Part shown: positions 1 through 10,439 of the stretch, in pieces
Layout of the letters: each line of letters opens with the position of its first letter
Numbering within the stretch: the stretch's first letter is position 1
From: Icerya purchasi
Lineage: Eukaryota; Arthropoda; Insecta; Hemiptera; Monophlebidae
Direction of reading: 5' to 3'
Length of the DNA: 64,000 nt
NCBI GenBank assembly: GCA_039619475.1
Contig: CM077116.1
Location: forward strand, 378,932,188 to 378,996,187
Notes under the pieces: generated by a model
What the model saw: only the letters and a program-made list of their open reading frames with translations
Told to the model about the DNA's origin: nothing
Database searches by the model: none
Made by a program: the position numbers and the translations under genes

Positions 1-168
1 ATGTGCAAAAGATGTTGATTCTGTTGAAGAATAACCATCATCTGATTGCTGTAATTGAAGTGACGAAGACGTATACGAGTCGCTATCACTTGCAAATAAA
101 TTCTGAATAAATTCAGCGTGCTTAATTGATTTTGAGTTGTTGCTTACGTTAACTATATTAGCGTTCAT
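1..168 (-). CDS. N-terminus of a second copy of the PolB-N-like gene (3' end outside window)
   Basis: An ATG at 168-166 on the minus strand opens a frame that stays open to base 1 (56 codons seen). Its start, MNANIVNVSNNSKSIKHAEF, continues with IQNLFA and aligns with residues 1-25 of the complete gene at 1741-2568 (MNTDAVV..SKPINTAEFIQHFF). After that the two diverge: this copy is Ser/Asp/Gln-rich where the other is proline-rich. The shared signature, same strand and shared upstream block make this a tandem paralogue. The catalytic or zinc-binding part, if any, lies beyond the window edge. Function unknown; product probably a PolB-N-like protein by similarity to its neighbour. Confidence 0.6.
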   Translation of the reverse strand, partial: MNANIVNVSNNSKSIKHAEFIQNLFASDSDSYTSSSLQLQQSDDGYSSTESTSFAH

Positions 169-373
169 GATTGAATAATATGTATTTCAAACTTTTCACT
201 AAAAAAAAGACAGAGAAAAAGAAAGAGAAAAAGAAAAGATAAAAGACAGAAAAAAATGATAGAGAAAAAAAGAGAAAAAACGTAGGAAATTATTTTCTTT
301 AACGTTGACGTAAATTTTTTAATAATGCGTGAACACAGATTCGACAAAATAGACATGTTTAACATAAAACTAA

Positions 374-560
374 TACTGACTGCTTGAATGATTCCGTTCG
401 ATAGTCTATCTCATTAACTACCTTTGAATTATGTGCGGCAGTGGGAATGTTACATCAGAAAATGTTGTTCTGTCGGAGAAAGCTGAATATATTTGTATAC
501 GAACAAAGTAATCGAGGACTTTGAGTGTATGTGCATATGTATGTGAGGGAGTGTGAAAAA
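374..560 (-). promoter_or_regulatory. Conserved upstream block of the partial gene
   Basis: About 200-390 bp upstream of the ATG at 168. It matches 2692-2880, upstream of the second gene: both carry the plus-strand strings ACTACCTTT, GGCAGTGG, AATGTTAC, TCAGAAAA and GACTTTGAGT in the same order and at similar spacing. Read on the gene strand it contains a TATA-like stretch (TATACAAATATATTC). A promoter or 5' UTR role is inference from conservation and position. Confidence 0.4.
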
Positions 561-1187
561 TATTCTTGTACCGAATAATGGTAAATAGCGTGCGAGCAAT
601 GTACAAGTGGTCTTGAAGGTATGCGAGTCATGCAGGTAATGGTTGTTGCGACGACGAGATGTATACCTGCAGAGTTTATCGATTCTTGGAAAAGAGGGAT
701 TGACGTTTGAAACAATAATGTCTTGAAACGATCGAAAAAATTATGTTTGTAGCGAACGATTAATATTAAAAATAATTGTGATGTTGATAAACATTTTTTT
801 ATTGGTCGGAGATTTTTCTTTCTCGAAAGGTTAAAATTATTTTGACAATGTTAATTGTATATGATGACATGACTGTGTAGGAAAAAGTAATACAGGTACA
901 AAAAAATAAAGATCGTTAATAAAAAATAAACATATAGAACTGCATGTGCGTGATAGAAGATATGTGTGTGGGAATGTACGGTACGCTTTCGAGTGAACCA
1001 TTGATTAATTTTTAGAATCGATAAAATAAATAAAGATTTCGGTAATTTTAGCTGGGAGGGGTGGGGGTAGAAAGAATGAATTTTTAGGATTGAAAAAAAT
1101 ATTCGAATCAATTTTTGAAGAACTCGTAATAGAGTAACGTATAATGTAGAAGATTAGTGTGCTTTCACAACAGTCTGGATGTCTGTT
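561..1187. other. Intergenic, no gene seen
   Basis: AT-rich sequence between the partial gene's upstream block and the repeats at 1188. Short open frames are not supported by any motif. Around 1000-1060 there is a weak third copy of the repeat described at 1188-1455. Confidence 0.5.
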
Positions 1188-1455
1188 CGGATTAATTTTT
1201 AAAACCTCGGAAAACATACAGAAATACTTACGGACTGAAAATAATCGTAATGAAAAAAATAATAAAATATACTTGGACTAATTTTGAAAAAAGTACTAAC
1301 ACGAACGAATGACACGTGCACGAGAATGATGCGTGCGCATTCATTGAGGGGCGAGACATCGATAGATTTATTTTTTAGAACCGGGGAAAACATACATAAA
1401 TACTTACGGATGGAAAAGTAATCGTAAGTGATAAAAAATAATAAATATACTTAGA
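1188..1455. repeat. Direct repeat, two ~93-bp units about 173 bp apart
   Basis: Units at about 1188-1280 and 1361-1455 share GATTAATTTTTA/TTTATTTTTTAGAACC, GGAAAACATACA, AATACTTACGGA and TAATCGTAA...AAAATAATAAA. A weaker relative near 1005 gives a rough 175-bp spacing across three copies. It lies upstream of the partial gene and downstream of the complete gene. Confidence 0.55.
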
Positions 1456-1603
1456 TACATGATATTGACTCAACTATTCAACGTAAGGATCAAGAGGCTT
1501 TAATACAGACTGGAGTTGGAAATATATTATCAACTATAGTAAAATCTAAAATTTTAAAATAATTTTAAGTTTATGAAATAAGAAATGTAAATATATGAAA
1601 CTA

Positions 1604-1609
1604 TTTATT
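1604..1609 (-). terminator. Candidate polyadenylation signal for the 275-residue gene
   Basis: TTTATT on the plus strand is AATAAA on the minus strand, about 130 nt beyond the stop codon at 1741. AATAAA is common by chance in such AT-rich DNA, so support is positional only. Confidence 0.3.
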
Positions 1610-1740
1610 ATTATTATATATTATATTCTAATAAAGTTTACATGTGCTATATATTTCGAAAGAAAACATTGTAAAAGTTTTTGAAAAATAAAAAATATGT
1701 GAAAAAGAAAAAAAATGTACGTCTTTACTTTTTTAATAGT

Positions 1741-2568
1741 TTACATAAAATGCATGTTACGCCAACTGATCGCATCGCAACGGTGACTGTTGTTATGTTC
1801 AAATTCGTCCTTCATCGAATCCAGACATCCCCAGCACGAGAATTTGGCATTTGGCGATTGAATTCGTATGAGTTGATTAAATTTTTTAATCCAGGCAAAC
1901 TGGAAATTACCATTCGAACCCCAGTACAACATATTTGTATGATTACGATGATTTAAAATACTATGGTTTTTTCGGAATGCATAAACGACTTTAATTTTAT
2001 ACTTGCACGTTTCAGCATCGGCACCATCGGTTTCTATTAATTTGTATAAGTTAATAGATACACCATTCGTTCGTTCGAAGGTTTCAATATCTGCTAATGA
2101 ACGTACCGGTAATCGTATGAAGTTGAAATCGTACACATTCTGTAATAAATTATACTGCCACATCGAAAACGGATTTTTCGTAAACTTTGCCAAAACGGCA
2201 AACAGAAAACTATTTTTATTCTCAGCGTCGTTCAGATCTTTTACGTAGATTACAGCGCGTCGATTGATTATTTCTTTCGGAAGTTCAACCTTTGACGGAC
2301 TGACATCTTCAGATGGTGGTGGTAGCGGAATTTGCGTTAACGGTGGCGAATGTAAATATTGCGAGAATTGAGTATGTGATGAATTTTCTGCCTCTTGTGA
2401 ATTTTCTGGGTTTTGTGATATTGTTGGTGGTGGTGGTGGGGGTGGCATATGTGTATCTGGAAAACCACTCTGCGCAACATCGTCATTACCATATTCGAAA
2501 AAATGTTGAATAAATTCTGCAGTATTTATTGGTTTCGAATCGTTCGCGACAACGGCATCGGTATTCAT
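1741..2568 (-). CDS. Single-exon 275-residue protein resembling the N-terminal module of Polinton-type DNA polymerase B
   Basis: Intact frame from ATG (2568-2566) to TAA (1743-1741). Residues 1-40 are acidic and carry the AEFIQ signature shared with the partial paralogue at 1-168; 41-95 are low-complexity and proline-rich, with a run of seven prolines. Residues ~103-275 look like the region before the exonuclease domain in protein-primed family B polymerases of Polinton/Maverick-like elements and related insect proteins: RRAVIYVKD (103), NKNSFLFAVLAKF (117), FNFIRLPV (148), VSINLYKL (170), QFAWIKKFNQLI (223), then a zinc-finger-like set C245, C248, H258/H262, C264. That resemblance is from memory of the family, not a search. 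No exonuclease or polymerase motif follows: the protein ends 11 residues after the last cysteine. It may be a domesticated or decaying module rather than a replicating element. Confidence 0.6.
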   Translation of the reverse strand: MNTDAVVANDSKPINTAEFIQHFFEYGNDDVAQSGFPDTHMPPPPPPPTISQNPENSQEAENSSHTQFSQYLHSPPLTQIPLPPPSEDVSPSKVELPKEIINRRAVIYVKDLNDAENKNSFLFAVLAKFTKNPFSMWQYNLLQNVYDFNFIRLPVRSLADIETFERTNGVSINLYKLIETDGADAETCKYKIKVVYAFRKNHSILNHRNHTNMLYWGSNGNFQFAWIKKFNQLIRIQSPNAKFSCWGCLDSMKDEFEHNNSHRCDAISWRNMHFM

Positions 2569-2691
2569 GATGATTATGATGAAATAATTTTTATAAAGAC
2601 GAAAAAATTAAAAAAGAGTTATTAAAATCTTAAAAACTCGTGATGAACACTGCTTAGAGAACGTGTATGCGTTTGATGAGAAATTAATATT

Positions 2692-2880
2692 GAGCGATCG
2701 AATAAATCCATTCAACGATCTGTCTCATTGACTACCTTTAAATCGGGTATGGCAGTGGAAATGTTACGTCAGAAAAAATGTCGTTCCATCGAAAAAGTTG
2801 ATTACATATGTGTATACAGATAAAGTAGTCAAGGACTTTGAGTATGTGTGTGTTTTTGTGTTAGTGTGTACATGTAGGGT
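2692..2880 (-). promoter_or_regulatory. Conserved upstream block of the 275-residue gene
   Basis: Lies about 125-310 bp upstream of the ATG at 2568 and matches 374-560 (see that entry). On the gene strand it carries TGTATACACATATGT followed by a TTTCGATGG stretch. Duplication of both coding start and upstream block suggests the whole gene unit was duplicated. Confidence 0.4.
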
Positions 2881-3090
2881 GTGACTCTGCAATATGACAT
2901 AGACTGTAATAGAAAGTATAAGAATGTTAAGATCCGGTTTCAGCGATGGCGTTAGCATTTGGATGTAGCGTTATGAGAGAAGCATTTTCGCGGTAGCGCG
3001 AGCGATCGACGCGTGCGCGGGAACGGCGCGTGCGCTTTTGCGGTGGTGGCAGTTGTGAGGGGTGAGCGGGGGACTTGGATTAACTTTCTA

Positions 3091-3384
3091 ATAATTCAAC
3101 GATTAAATTGATTGCATAATTAATAATTCAACGATTAAATTGATTGCATAATTAATAATTCAACGATTAAATTGATTGCATAATTAATAATTCAACGATT
3201 AAATTGATTGCATAATTAATAATTCAACGATTAAATTGATTGCATAATTAATAATTCAACGATTAAATTGATTGCATAATTAATAATTCAACGATTAAAT
3301 TGATTGCATAATTAATAATTCAACGATTAAATTGATTGCATAATTAATAATTCAACGATTAAATTGATTGCGTAATTAATTAGG
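3091..3384. repeat. 32-bp minisatellite, about nine copies
   Basis: Perfect or near-perfect tandem units of period 32 containing TTCAACGATTAAATTGATTG and CATAATTAATAA. Only the last copy shows a change (CGTAATT). The array is preceded by a GC-rich stretch (2985-3075) with several CGCG/GCGC words, unusual in this window. Confidence 0.9.
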
Positions 3385-5182
3385 GACACATGGGTGCTTG
3401 GGACCCTTAATTGGGTGAATTTTCTGCAATAATCGGGGTATTCGGGTTAGTTTTTGACCTCCGATACTATTAATTAGGTTAATTTTCCGAATTAATCAAG
3501 GCATTAAGGTGAAATTTCGCCTCTGGGAATGACTCTTGGGTGCTATGGGTGCTATGGGTGCTGGCGGCATCCCTTTGTGTCCCAGAACATATATATATAT
3601 GCTACTAAATTTTTTTTCCCCCTCCGGTAAAAGAAAAGGTCACTACGGCAATGACTGAAGTGTTTAACTGCTAGTAGAAAAGCCGTGATGGTGAAATAAA
3701 AAATTTTCTAAAAAAAATTTTACACGAATATATTTCCATAAGGCGAAAGAAACGTTGGCGAAAACGACTTGGATCAACAACGGAAAAGACGAAGTATGTA
3801 TTTATATGGCGACGGTTTTCGAATGACTAGCAGCACAACCGAACGAAACCGAATATCATAACCGAATAATATCAATTACATCGGTTTACTTGAAATTACA
3901 TACCCCGATATACGGGATTCTTACAGCGCCGTCTCTCACCACTCTATTGCTACACGGTCCATGTCGTACGATACACACCGGCCTCGTATAAATTACTCAC
4001 ACGGTCAGATTCGCAATCAGACGAAATTTATCCGAACGATCGGGAAAATACAGTCTCAGACTGTGCAGCATCTTCGATCAATACTCCGGTCGATAAATTC
4101 CCTTCAACAATATCAGAGAAACCCGAAAGTTAAATGAATATAATCGAGTAATTAATTTCTACCTCGAACATCGTTGAATAATAATGGGGGGCATATGTCG
4201 AATCCCCGTATCGATGCCTAAGGTGAAATTGAATAATAGCAGAGAAATCTGAGAAAGTAGAGACGGCAGAAAGAAATGATCTGGCCCCAATATTCTCTTC
4301 GGAACCATTATTAGGCTTAGTACCATTATGAAAAGCTTACATTCACAATCTATGATACCTTGTCAAGGATAGATGGGACTTACTTTGCATTAAACATTAT
4401 TATAATTTAAGTTGCGAAAGCTTAAATTAAAACATATAAATTCAGCTTTGAAGTTTTTTTAATGATTTTACATAGAGACGATAGTCTTAGATGACAGTAA
4501 CGCAATATCGTTACAATGAGAATTGCAGAAAATTATTCTTTGTCGATGAGATCGCACTTCTTCGGTTCATATAAATTTACATGTTTATTTGCTAATTGCG
4601 TATGCGAATGCCATTGTTCCCCTCTCGCTACGATGTAGACGACGAAGTAGCCGTTTGAAGCCAATCTCAGCTAAAATTCGACAGTCGGAACGTTTTTATA
4701 TTCATCTCTTTCGTTTAATGCAATCTCACTGGTACAGTAGTTTGTCAAACCGTTCTATTATTCCCGCACGCGAGTTTATGACACTTTAACAGCAGCGAAA
4801 GTAACGTTTCATCGGACGTTGTCCCTTCGTGAAGTATTTAAAACAGGTCTAAAAAGTTATACTCTTCAAAAACTATTACATTATTTTTGTACCCGATTTT
4901 AATTAATACTACGTATCGAGTGGTGACGATAACTGCAGCTATGGGAATACCAGATAGCGGCTCAATTTCAAATTGATTCATTTTCTCCTAAATGCTGCTG
5001 ACGTCATTAGTTCAAAGGAACAACTGTTTTTAAATCAGCGATATATAAATTAAGGTGTTTAACTTTTCATGTTTTGTAGATGCGCGATGTGCGCGTTCTT
5101 TTGTATAATTATTTATTTACCTTTTTCGGCGTATTTTACATTTTTTTCTTAAAATAATGTCTCGAATGTTCGAACATTAGCG
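3385..5182. other. Intergenic, no gene seen; possible promoter inside
   Basis: No open frame is supported. 3405-3575 is a TTAATT/GGGTG-rich stretch with a short triplication of GGGTGCTAT. 3640-3700 weakly resembles the left end of the Harbinger-like element at 26069 (GACTGAAGTGTTTAACT versus GACCGAAGTGTTTACT). 4400-5180 is plain AT-rich sequence. Confidence 0.4.
3987..4021 (+). promoter_or_regulatory. Core-promoter-like TATA plus initiator
   Basis: TATAAATT at 3987-3994 is followed about 30 nt later by an arthropod initiator-like ATCAGAC (A at 4018). It sits in a less AT-rich island with no gene behind it; it could be a solo-LTR promoter remnant, but no TG...CA boundaries or target duplication could be fixed. 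Confidence 0.2.
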
Positions 5183-5710
5183 GTGCACGATATTAAACGG
5201 GATTCTAATAAAGTGTGTCGTAGTTTAAGTACGGAAATCTTAAAATTGACTAAAGCACGCGATTTAATAAGTTCTACAAAAACTTATATGAAGATGAAAA
5301 ACTTAGTTATCATTAAACTGGAGAATATTAAGTGGAGAATGGTAAAATGCTACACGTTTGGTCGGTATTACTATATGGAATGGAGGCGTAAACTATCAAT
5401 AAATTCACAGAAAAAAGAATATTAAAAATATCACGGATGGACAAAATCAGAAATCAAGAAGTACTAAGGAGATGGAATTAATTAATAAGAAGGCGAAAGA
5501 TTGCGTATAGGCCACGAAACGAAAAGTATGGAATTTTAAAATTGACCATCGAAGGAAAAATAGCGGGAAAAAGAGAACCTGGATGAGTGATGTAAGGGAA
5601 TGGATGGGAATACCGGAACTGCTGCACAGCATGGCCGACAGAGTCACCGCCAGCAGAATAGTCGCTAACATCTGATGCAGATAAGGCACTAACGAGAAGA
5701 AGAATTATCT
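5183..5710 (+). pseudogene. RTE-clade non-LTR retrotransposon, 3' (RT C-terminal) fossil
   Basis: Across two frames one can read the end of an RTE-like reverse transcriptase: YMKMKNLVI (about 5287), WRMVKCYTFGRYYYMEW (5333-5385), RILKISRMDKIRNQEVLRRW (5420-5478), then W-MSDVREWMGIPELLHSMA (5580-5640), RVTASRIVANI and a purine-rich AGAAGAAGAA end. These strings are characteristic of the C-terminal region of RTE-like elements that are abundant in insects. Several stops and frameshifts make it dead; the 5' part is absent. No poly(A); RTE elements usually end in short repeats. Confidence 0.65.
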
Positions 5711-6268
5711 AGAGAATTTTTAAACATGAAAGTGGCCATCTTCTATCGAGACAAATCGTATAACTTTTAAAGTAAAACTATTCGTTAAACTTCTCAGTAG
5801 GTGCTTTTTTATTAATTCTTGTAATATAATATGGAATGCGCTTAAAAATTTATGATTTTTAATGAATATGAGAAAAAAATATTTTTTCCGCCGGATAAAA
5901 ATGACATAAATTTTGTGATTAACTGAGTAGAAGAAGAAGAAGAAGAAACGTATATTTGCGCTTAATTTTTTTTTAACAAATAACAATACATAACTTAAGC
6001 GGGTAATCTGTACCGGAAAAACATGATTTCCTTATCAGATAACTTAATATATATATCAGAACACGAAAATGATAAACAAGAAAAAGAATCTATAATTATA
6101 GACAGGAAAAGTTTAAAAAAACCTGACACATTAGCTTATTAAATAGTTTAAGTTTTCATGACTCAGCATAAAATTAGCATAATCTCGCAATTTAGATGAA
6201 ATTCTAAGAGTTCATGAAAAGAAATTAACAATTTGGTGAGAAACAGAGATATAGGGCTGTAAAAATAC
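5711..6268. other. Intergenic, no gene seen
   Basis: AT-rich; contains a short (GAA)n tract near 5931-5947. May include the unrecognisable 3' UTR of the minus-strand element that follows. Confidence 0.5.
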
Positions 6269-7445
6269 TCAGAGTAATACATGTTTAATTTGTCTGTGTT
6301 TATATTTCTTGTATCTATGTTTTAAGGACTGATAATTATACCTGCCTATATTGTTTATAGTTATAATGTCAGACATAGCGCAATAATTAAAGAAACTTAT
6401 TGCACGTTCTTTTATAATCTCACTGACATACGGAAAATGCAGATAATCGTGCATGGTTTTAATGCGTGTGTTTCGTGACTTATTTAATATGATTCTAAAA
6501 CAATGGTTTTGAATTCGCTGGAGCTTCATTAAGTTACTATGGCTGGTCGAACACCAGACTGATATAATAGCGTGGGTAGTAATACCGCTTTATAAATCAT
6601 GAACTTATTGGACACTGTTAGACATGATTTTCTATTAAAAATCGGAAACAGGTTACATAATTTACGCTGAGTTTTATAAATACGTTGATTTATATGCTTT
6701 GTAAACGTAAGTTTTTTATCCAGTGTCATACCTAAGTGAGTTACCTCATCTTTCCATTCAATCGTATTGTTTTTAATTTTAACGTGATTGTTAATTGTTG
6801 GCCTGTGCTTTGTAAATATAATTGCCTCAGATTTATTTTCGTTGATATTAATTCTCCATTTAGTGAAGTATTTGACTAACTTATTTGCGGCATCCGTGAG
6901 TCGTCGACATATCGTATCAATTCGGTAGGATGTGGCGACAAGTGCAGTGTCATCAGCGTAAAGATTTAGACTTACATGATTTGTAAGCGGAAGGTCGTTT
7001 ATGTATAAGATAAAAAGGTAGGGACCCAAGATGCTCCACTGAGGAACTCCAGCGGCACAAAATTTCTTACTAGATTTAACATTTTTAATTTGCACGTAAA
7101 ACTGTCTATTCGTTAAATAAGTTTTGATAAGCAGTACTAAGTATTGTGGATATCCATATTTGATTAATTTAAATACAATGCCTTCATGCCAAGTGATATC
7201 AAAAGCCTTTTCAAGATCAATGAGTACTAGACTGGTATGTTTATTTTGGTTAAAATTGTCAGTGATTGTATCGCATAAAGCGGCAAGTTGCATTGTCGTA
7301 CCTAAATTAGGCCTAAATCCAAATTGGAATTCCCTAAAAATAGCATTTGTGTCACTGTACTTGTTTAGTCTAATTAAGATTAATTTTTCAAAGATTTTGC
7401 TGATATTACTTAATAGACTAATAGGCCTGATATTTTGCACAAAGG
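6269..7445 (-). pseudogene. Jockey-like non-LTR reverse transcriptase, 5'-truncated
   Basis: The main frame (7440-6529) covers most of an RT domain: IRPISLLSNISKIFEKLI near its start, QFGFRPNLGTTMQL, DLEKAFDITWHEG, AGVPQWSILGPYLFILYIND (the usual glycine after Gln is Trp here), LNLYADDTALVA (catalytic YADD retained) and THLGMTLDKKLTF of the thumb. A frame change near 6529-6535 leads into RIQNHCFRIIL and a short C-terminal tail to 6269. There is no RNase H or zinc finger after the thumb, consistent with the Jockey clade. The endonuclease and ORF1 are missing upstream of 7445. The Gly-to-Trp change and the frameshift mark it as inactive. Confidence 0.8.
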
Positions 7446-8416
7446 AATAACTGAGTATGGTTTATTGCGTTGCTATTTGTTCGGGAGGAAATGAGGAAGC
7501 TTGAAATTTTCGTGTTACTATAGTAAAAGATTACTAACATTATTCCCTATTCAGCGCATGTTAAGCACGCTTATTTCATTACCACACCAATGAAAGATCA
7601 CGAATAAGGCGATTTAGAAAAGCCAGAATTTTCGTTATTAACGTTATTTGATGTAGGTTTTCTATTTTGTTGACTTTCTTTTTTTTTTTTCTATTATTAC
7701 CAAATTGGCGTATAATTTATCAAAAACGGTTGTTGTAGCATGCGATTTCCTTTAATGAGACGGATTTTTCCACAGATTAAAGGAAAAAATATTTCGCTCC
7801 GTGTTGGGAAATGGATACTATTATTGACAAAAGCGGATTGCTGTACATTATTTATGGTAGAAACGTGTCGTGCGCCACGTGACATAATGAAAAAAGAGGA
7901 AAAAAGAAATAAATTGCTGTAATTTAAAAATCGATTTGTGGAACGGCACATGTAATGTCGTGTTCTGGTGCCAAGTTTTTGTACACACTTCTATTGTCGC
8001 TGCACTCTTGAATTAAACAGGCATAGCTACAAAGGAAAATTATCAAAAAAAAAAAAAAAGAAAAAAAAATGTGTAAATAAAGCGATTTAGATTAATTTTT
8101 AACCAATCGATCCCGGCGATTTGGGAAAAATATTTTTGAAAAAACTGTACAGAGTTACTGTTCGATGTTTACAAAGTGATCGGTTTTGTTTGCATATCCG
8201 TCATTGTGCAATATTTTAAAAGCGAGAAGGATTTTTAATTTTTTTCCCTACATCTTACTTTTCGAACTCTTATCAATTTATTTTTCTTGCTTCTCTAAAC
8301 GATTTTATCACTTTTATGCAAAATTTTCAAGTCGTGATGTTTAAAGTCTTCCCTCGAATTTTTCAAGTTTCCATTTTGAATAATAAGATAAAACAGCGTC
8401 GCCAGTTGTCCTGTAT
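7446..8416. other. Intergenic, no gene seen
   Basis: AT-rich with homopolymer runs (T at 7679-7690, A at 8046-8069). Two overlapping open frames near 7697-7951 are mutually antisense and have no recognisable content. Confidence 0.5.
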
Positions 8417-8603
8417 ATAATGTGTAATGTTTTTGTTTTTTCGCTTATTCAACACTCCAGTTTTTCCCTATTTACTTAATAAGAACGATTATCATCAGGT
8501 AGGTCAGATTAAAAGAAATTTGTTTTTGTCATCTTTGCACAATATATGGATGCCCTCATCAGAGCGCTCGGGAGTGATGCGATGCTCCTCGAAGACTTCA
8601 ACG
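8417..8603 (+). repeat. Left arm of a ~185-bp inverted repeat
   Basis: Reverse complement of 11629-11810 at roughly 90% identity by eye; shared strings include TTTTTTCGCTTATTCAACA, AAAAGAAATTTGTTTTTGTC and CCCTCATCAGAGCGCTCGG. The arm covers 130 bp of unassigned sequence and the first codons of an endonuclease domain, and similarity stops abruptly at the GGAGAC/GAAGAC that precedes the endonuclease motif. Confidence 0.8.
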
Positions 8604-8730
8604 CACACTCGCCGTTATGGAGCTCGTTGTCCTCAAATCAATATGGGCGAGTATTATCGGATGTTGTGGTTAATAGCGATTTGGTGTGTTGTTACTCACC
8701 ACGCCCTCGCCAATGAAGGAACAAACGGGG
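8550..8730 (+). pseudogene. Endonuclease-domain remnant
   Basis: Reads MDALIRALGSDAMLLEDFNA then HSPLWSS and QYGRVLSDVVVNSDLVCC before a stop. DFNAHSPLW is the G-D-x-N-A-x-x-x-x-W core of retrotransposon AP endonucleases with the Gly replaced by Glu. The partner copy at 11629-11681 keeps the Gly (LLGD). Confidence 0.7.
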
Positions 8731-8889
8731 TATGCTAGGGTGCGAGGACATTAAGAAAGCGATAATAGAGCGAAAACGGGCTCTCAGGAAGTATAAGTCA
8801 ACTTGATTTTCCATGGCTGAACTGGAGTTTCAACTCAAGTATCACACCAGGAACAGTGCACCCGGTGAAGATTCGATACATCTCCCTAC

Positions 8890-9955
8890 ATGTTGAAATA
8901 TCTCCCGGGTCATGATGCCAAGGAATTCCTGCTGAATGTATACAACCAGATATGGTCAGCTATTCCTGATGTCTGGAAAGTTGCGACCGTTATTCCTATC
9001 CCGAAGATGAATAAAGATCCTTTCCGAGTTGAAAGTTACCGAGCAATATTATTGTTGTCTGTCTTGTTTAAAACAATGGAAAACATGGTGAACAGACGAC
9101 TTCTGCACTTCCTTGAAGCAAACACTGCCCTATTTCCTATGCAAGCTGGAGGCCGAAAATTGAAGTCAATCATTAATCATTTATTGAACCTTCAAAGGCG
9201 AATTTTATTGTCAACACCAACTTTATGCACACTGTATTCTTCGATATGGAAAAGGCATTCGACCGCGTATCGAGGTAACATTTACTTTGGAAATTAAAAG
9301 CGGTCAGGGTAGGCAGTAAGCTGGGGCGATACATTCACAATTATTTGAGCGATCGATGGATTCAAATCCGAATTGATTCATGGATTTTAAGAAAAGTTCC
9401 AACAAAGAATGGGGTACCTGAAGGTTCCGCCTTAAGTTTTACACTTTTTATTCTCTATTTAAACGTTATTGTTGACTACATCAGGTCTCCAGTGAGTGCT
9501 CGCCTCTATATAGATGATCTAAACATATCCGTAGCATCTAATATTCCTGGCTCAGTCTATCCTGCAAAACACCATTAATAGATTGCAGCAATGGTCAAGA
9601 AACAATGGACTAGATCACTCAGAAGTCTCAATATGTTGTATTCCATAGAGGTCGTCTTGAATCCGCTCTCACTACAACTGAACAGTAACACAATTCCTTA
9701 GCAACCTTCCTTGGCATCCTGATGGACGCTAAACTGACTTGGAAACCATTTTTATTTGATTTAAAAGCGAAATCTCTTAAATCTTTAAAGGTGATCAAGT
9801 TCCCGTCAAATCCTAAGTGTAACGTCCATCTTCTAAATATTTACAAAGCAATAGTCCTCAGCAAAATCAATTATGGGGGTCAGGGATACTCGTCAGCGAG
9901 TGGTTCCCTATTAAAAACACTTGATTCAATCCACAATGCCGCTATATGATACTTG
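8890..9955 (+). pseudogene. Reverse transcriptase domain, frameshifted
   Basis: Recognisable RT blocks: VWKVATVIPIPKMNKDP (about 8970), SYRAILLLSVLFKTMENMVN (9040-9100), FPMQAGGRK, EKAFDRV in another frame (9250), VPEGSALSFTLFILYLN (9405-9460), RLYIDDLNISVAS (9500-9540; catalytic YADD is YIDD here) and thumb LTWKPFLFDL at 9733. At least three frame changes and a stop at 9577. Confidence 0.75.
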
Positions 9956-10439
9956 GCGCCCATCGTACATCCCCAGCAAAAAACCTATCCTTGTTAGCTA
10001 GTGTCCCACCTTTATCTTATAGGAGGAAATTATTCACACATCGCGATATGGTTTCACGGGCTGCGGAGAATCATAATGACGTAATTATAGAGCCTGAATT
10101 TTCCAAAGATAGTCTACTTGAAGTCGATGCAATTTTGTTGCAAAATAACATAAAGCCTAACTCCACACCCAGAATGGACTATTCAGACCTACCACCACCC
10201 TGGGTTTATTTTCTGATAGAAGCTATTACAACCTTCACCGATAACAATCACCCATTTCCACTACGAAGGCACAGGACGCTAGGCATTATTAATAAATACT
10301 TCACTTTTCGAAAGCTTACACTGATGGATCCAAAGCTAATAAGTCAAAGGTTGCCCAGCTGCACGCGCTTGCGAAATAGACGGAATCACTGAGGGCATAC
10401 GGTTGAACAACGTTGTATCGATTGCTGAAGACGAGATGT

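Noticed and set aside
3091..3384. CRISPR-like array (also considered for 22731-23250, 38074-38202 and 44411-44957).
   Set aside because: Units are directly adjacent with no unique spacers, and the genome is eukaryotic.
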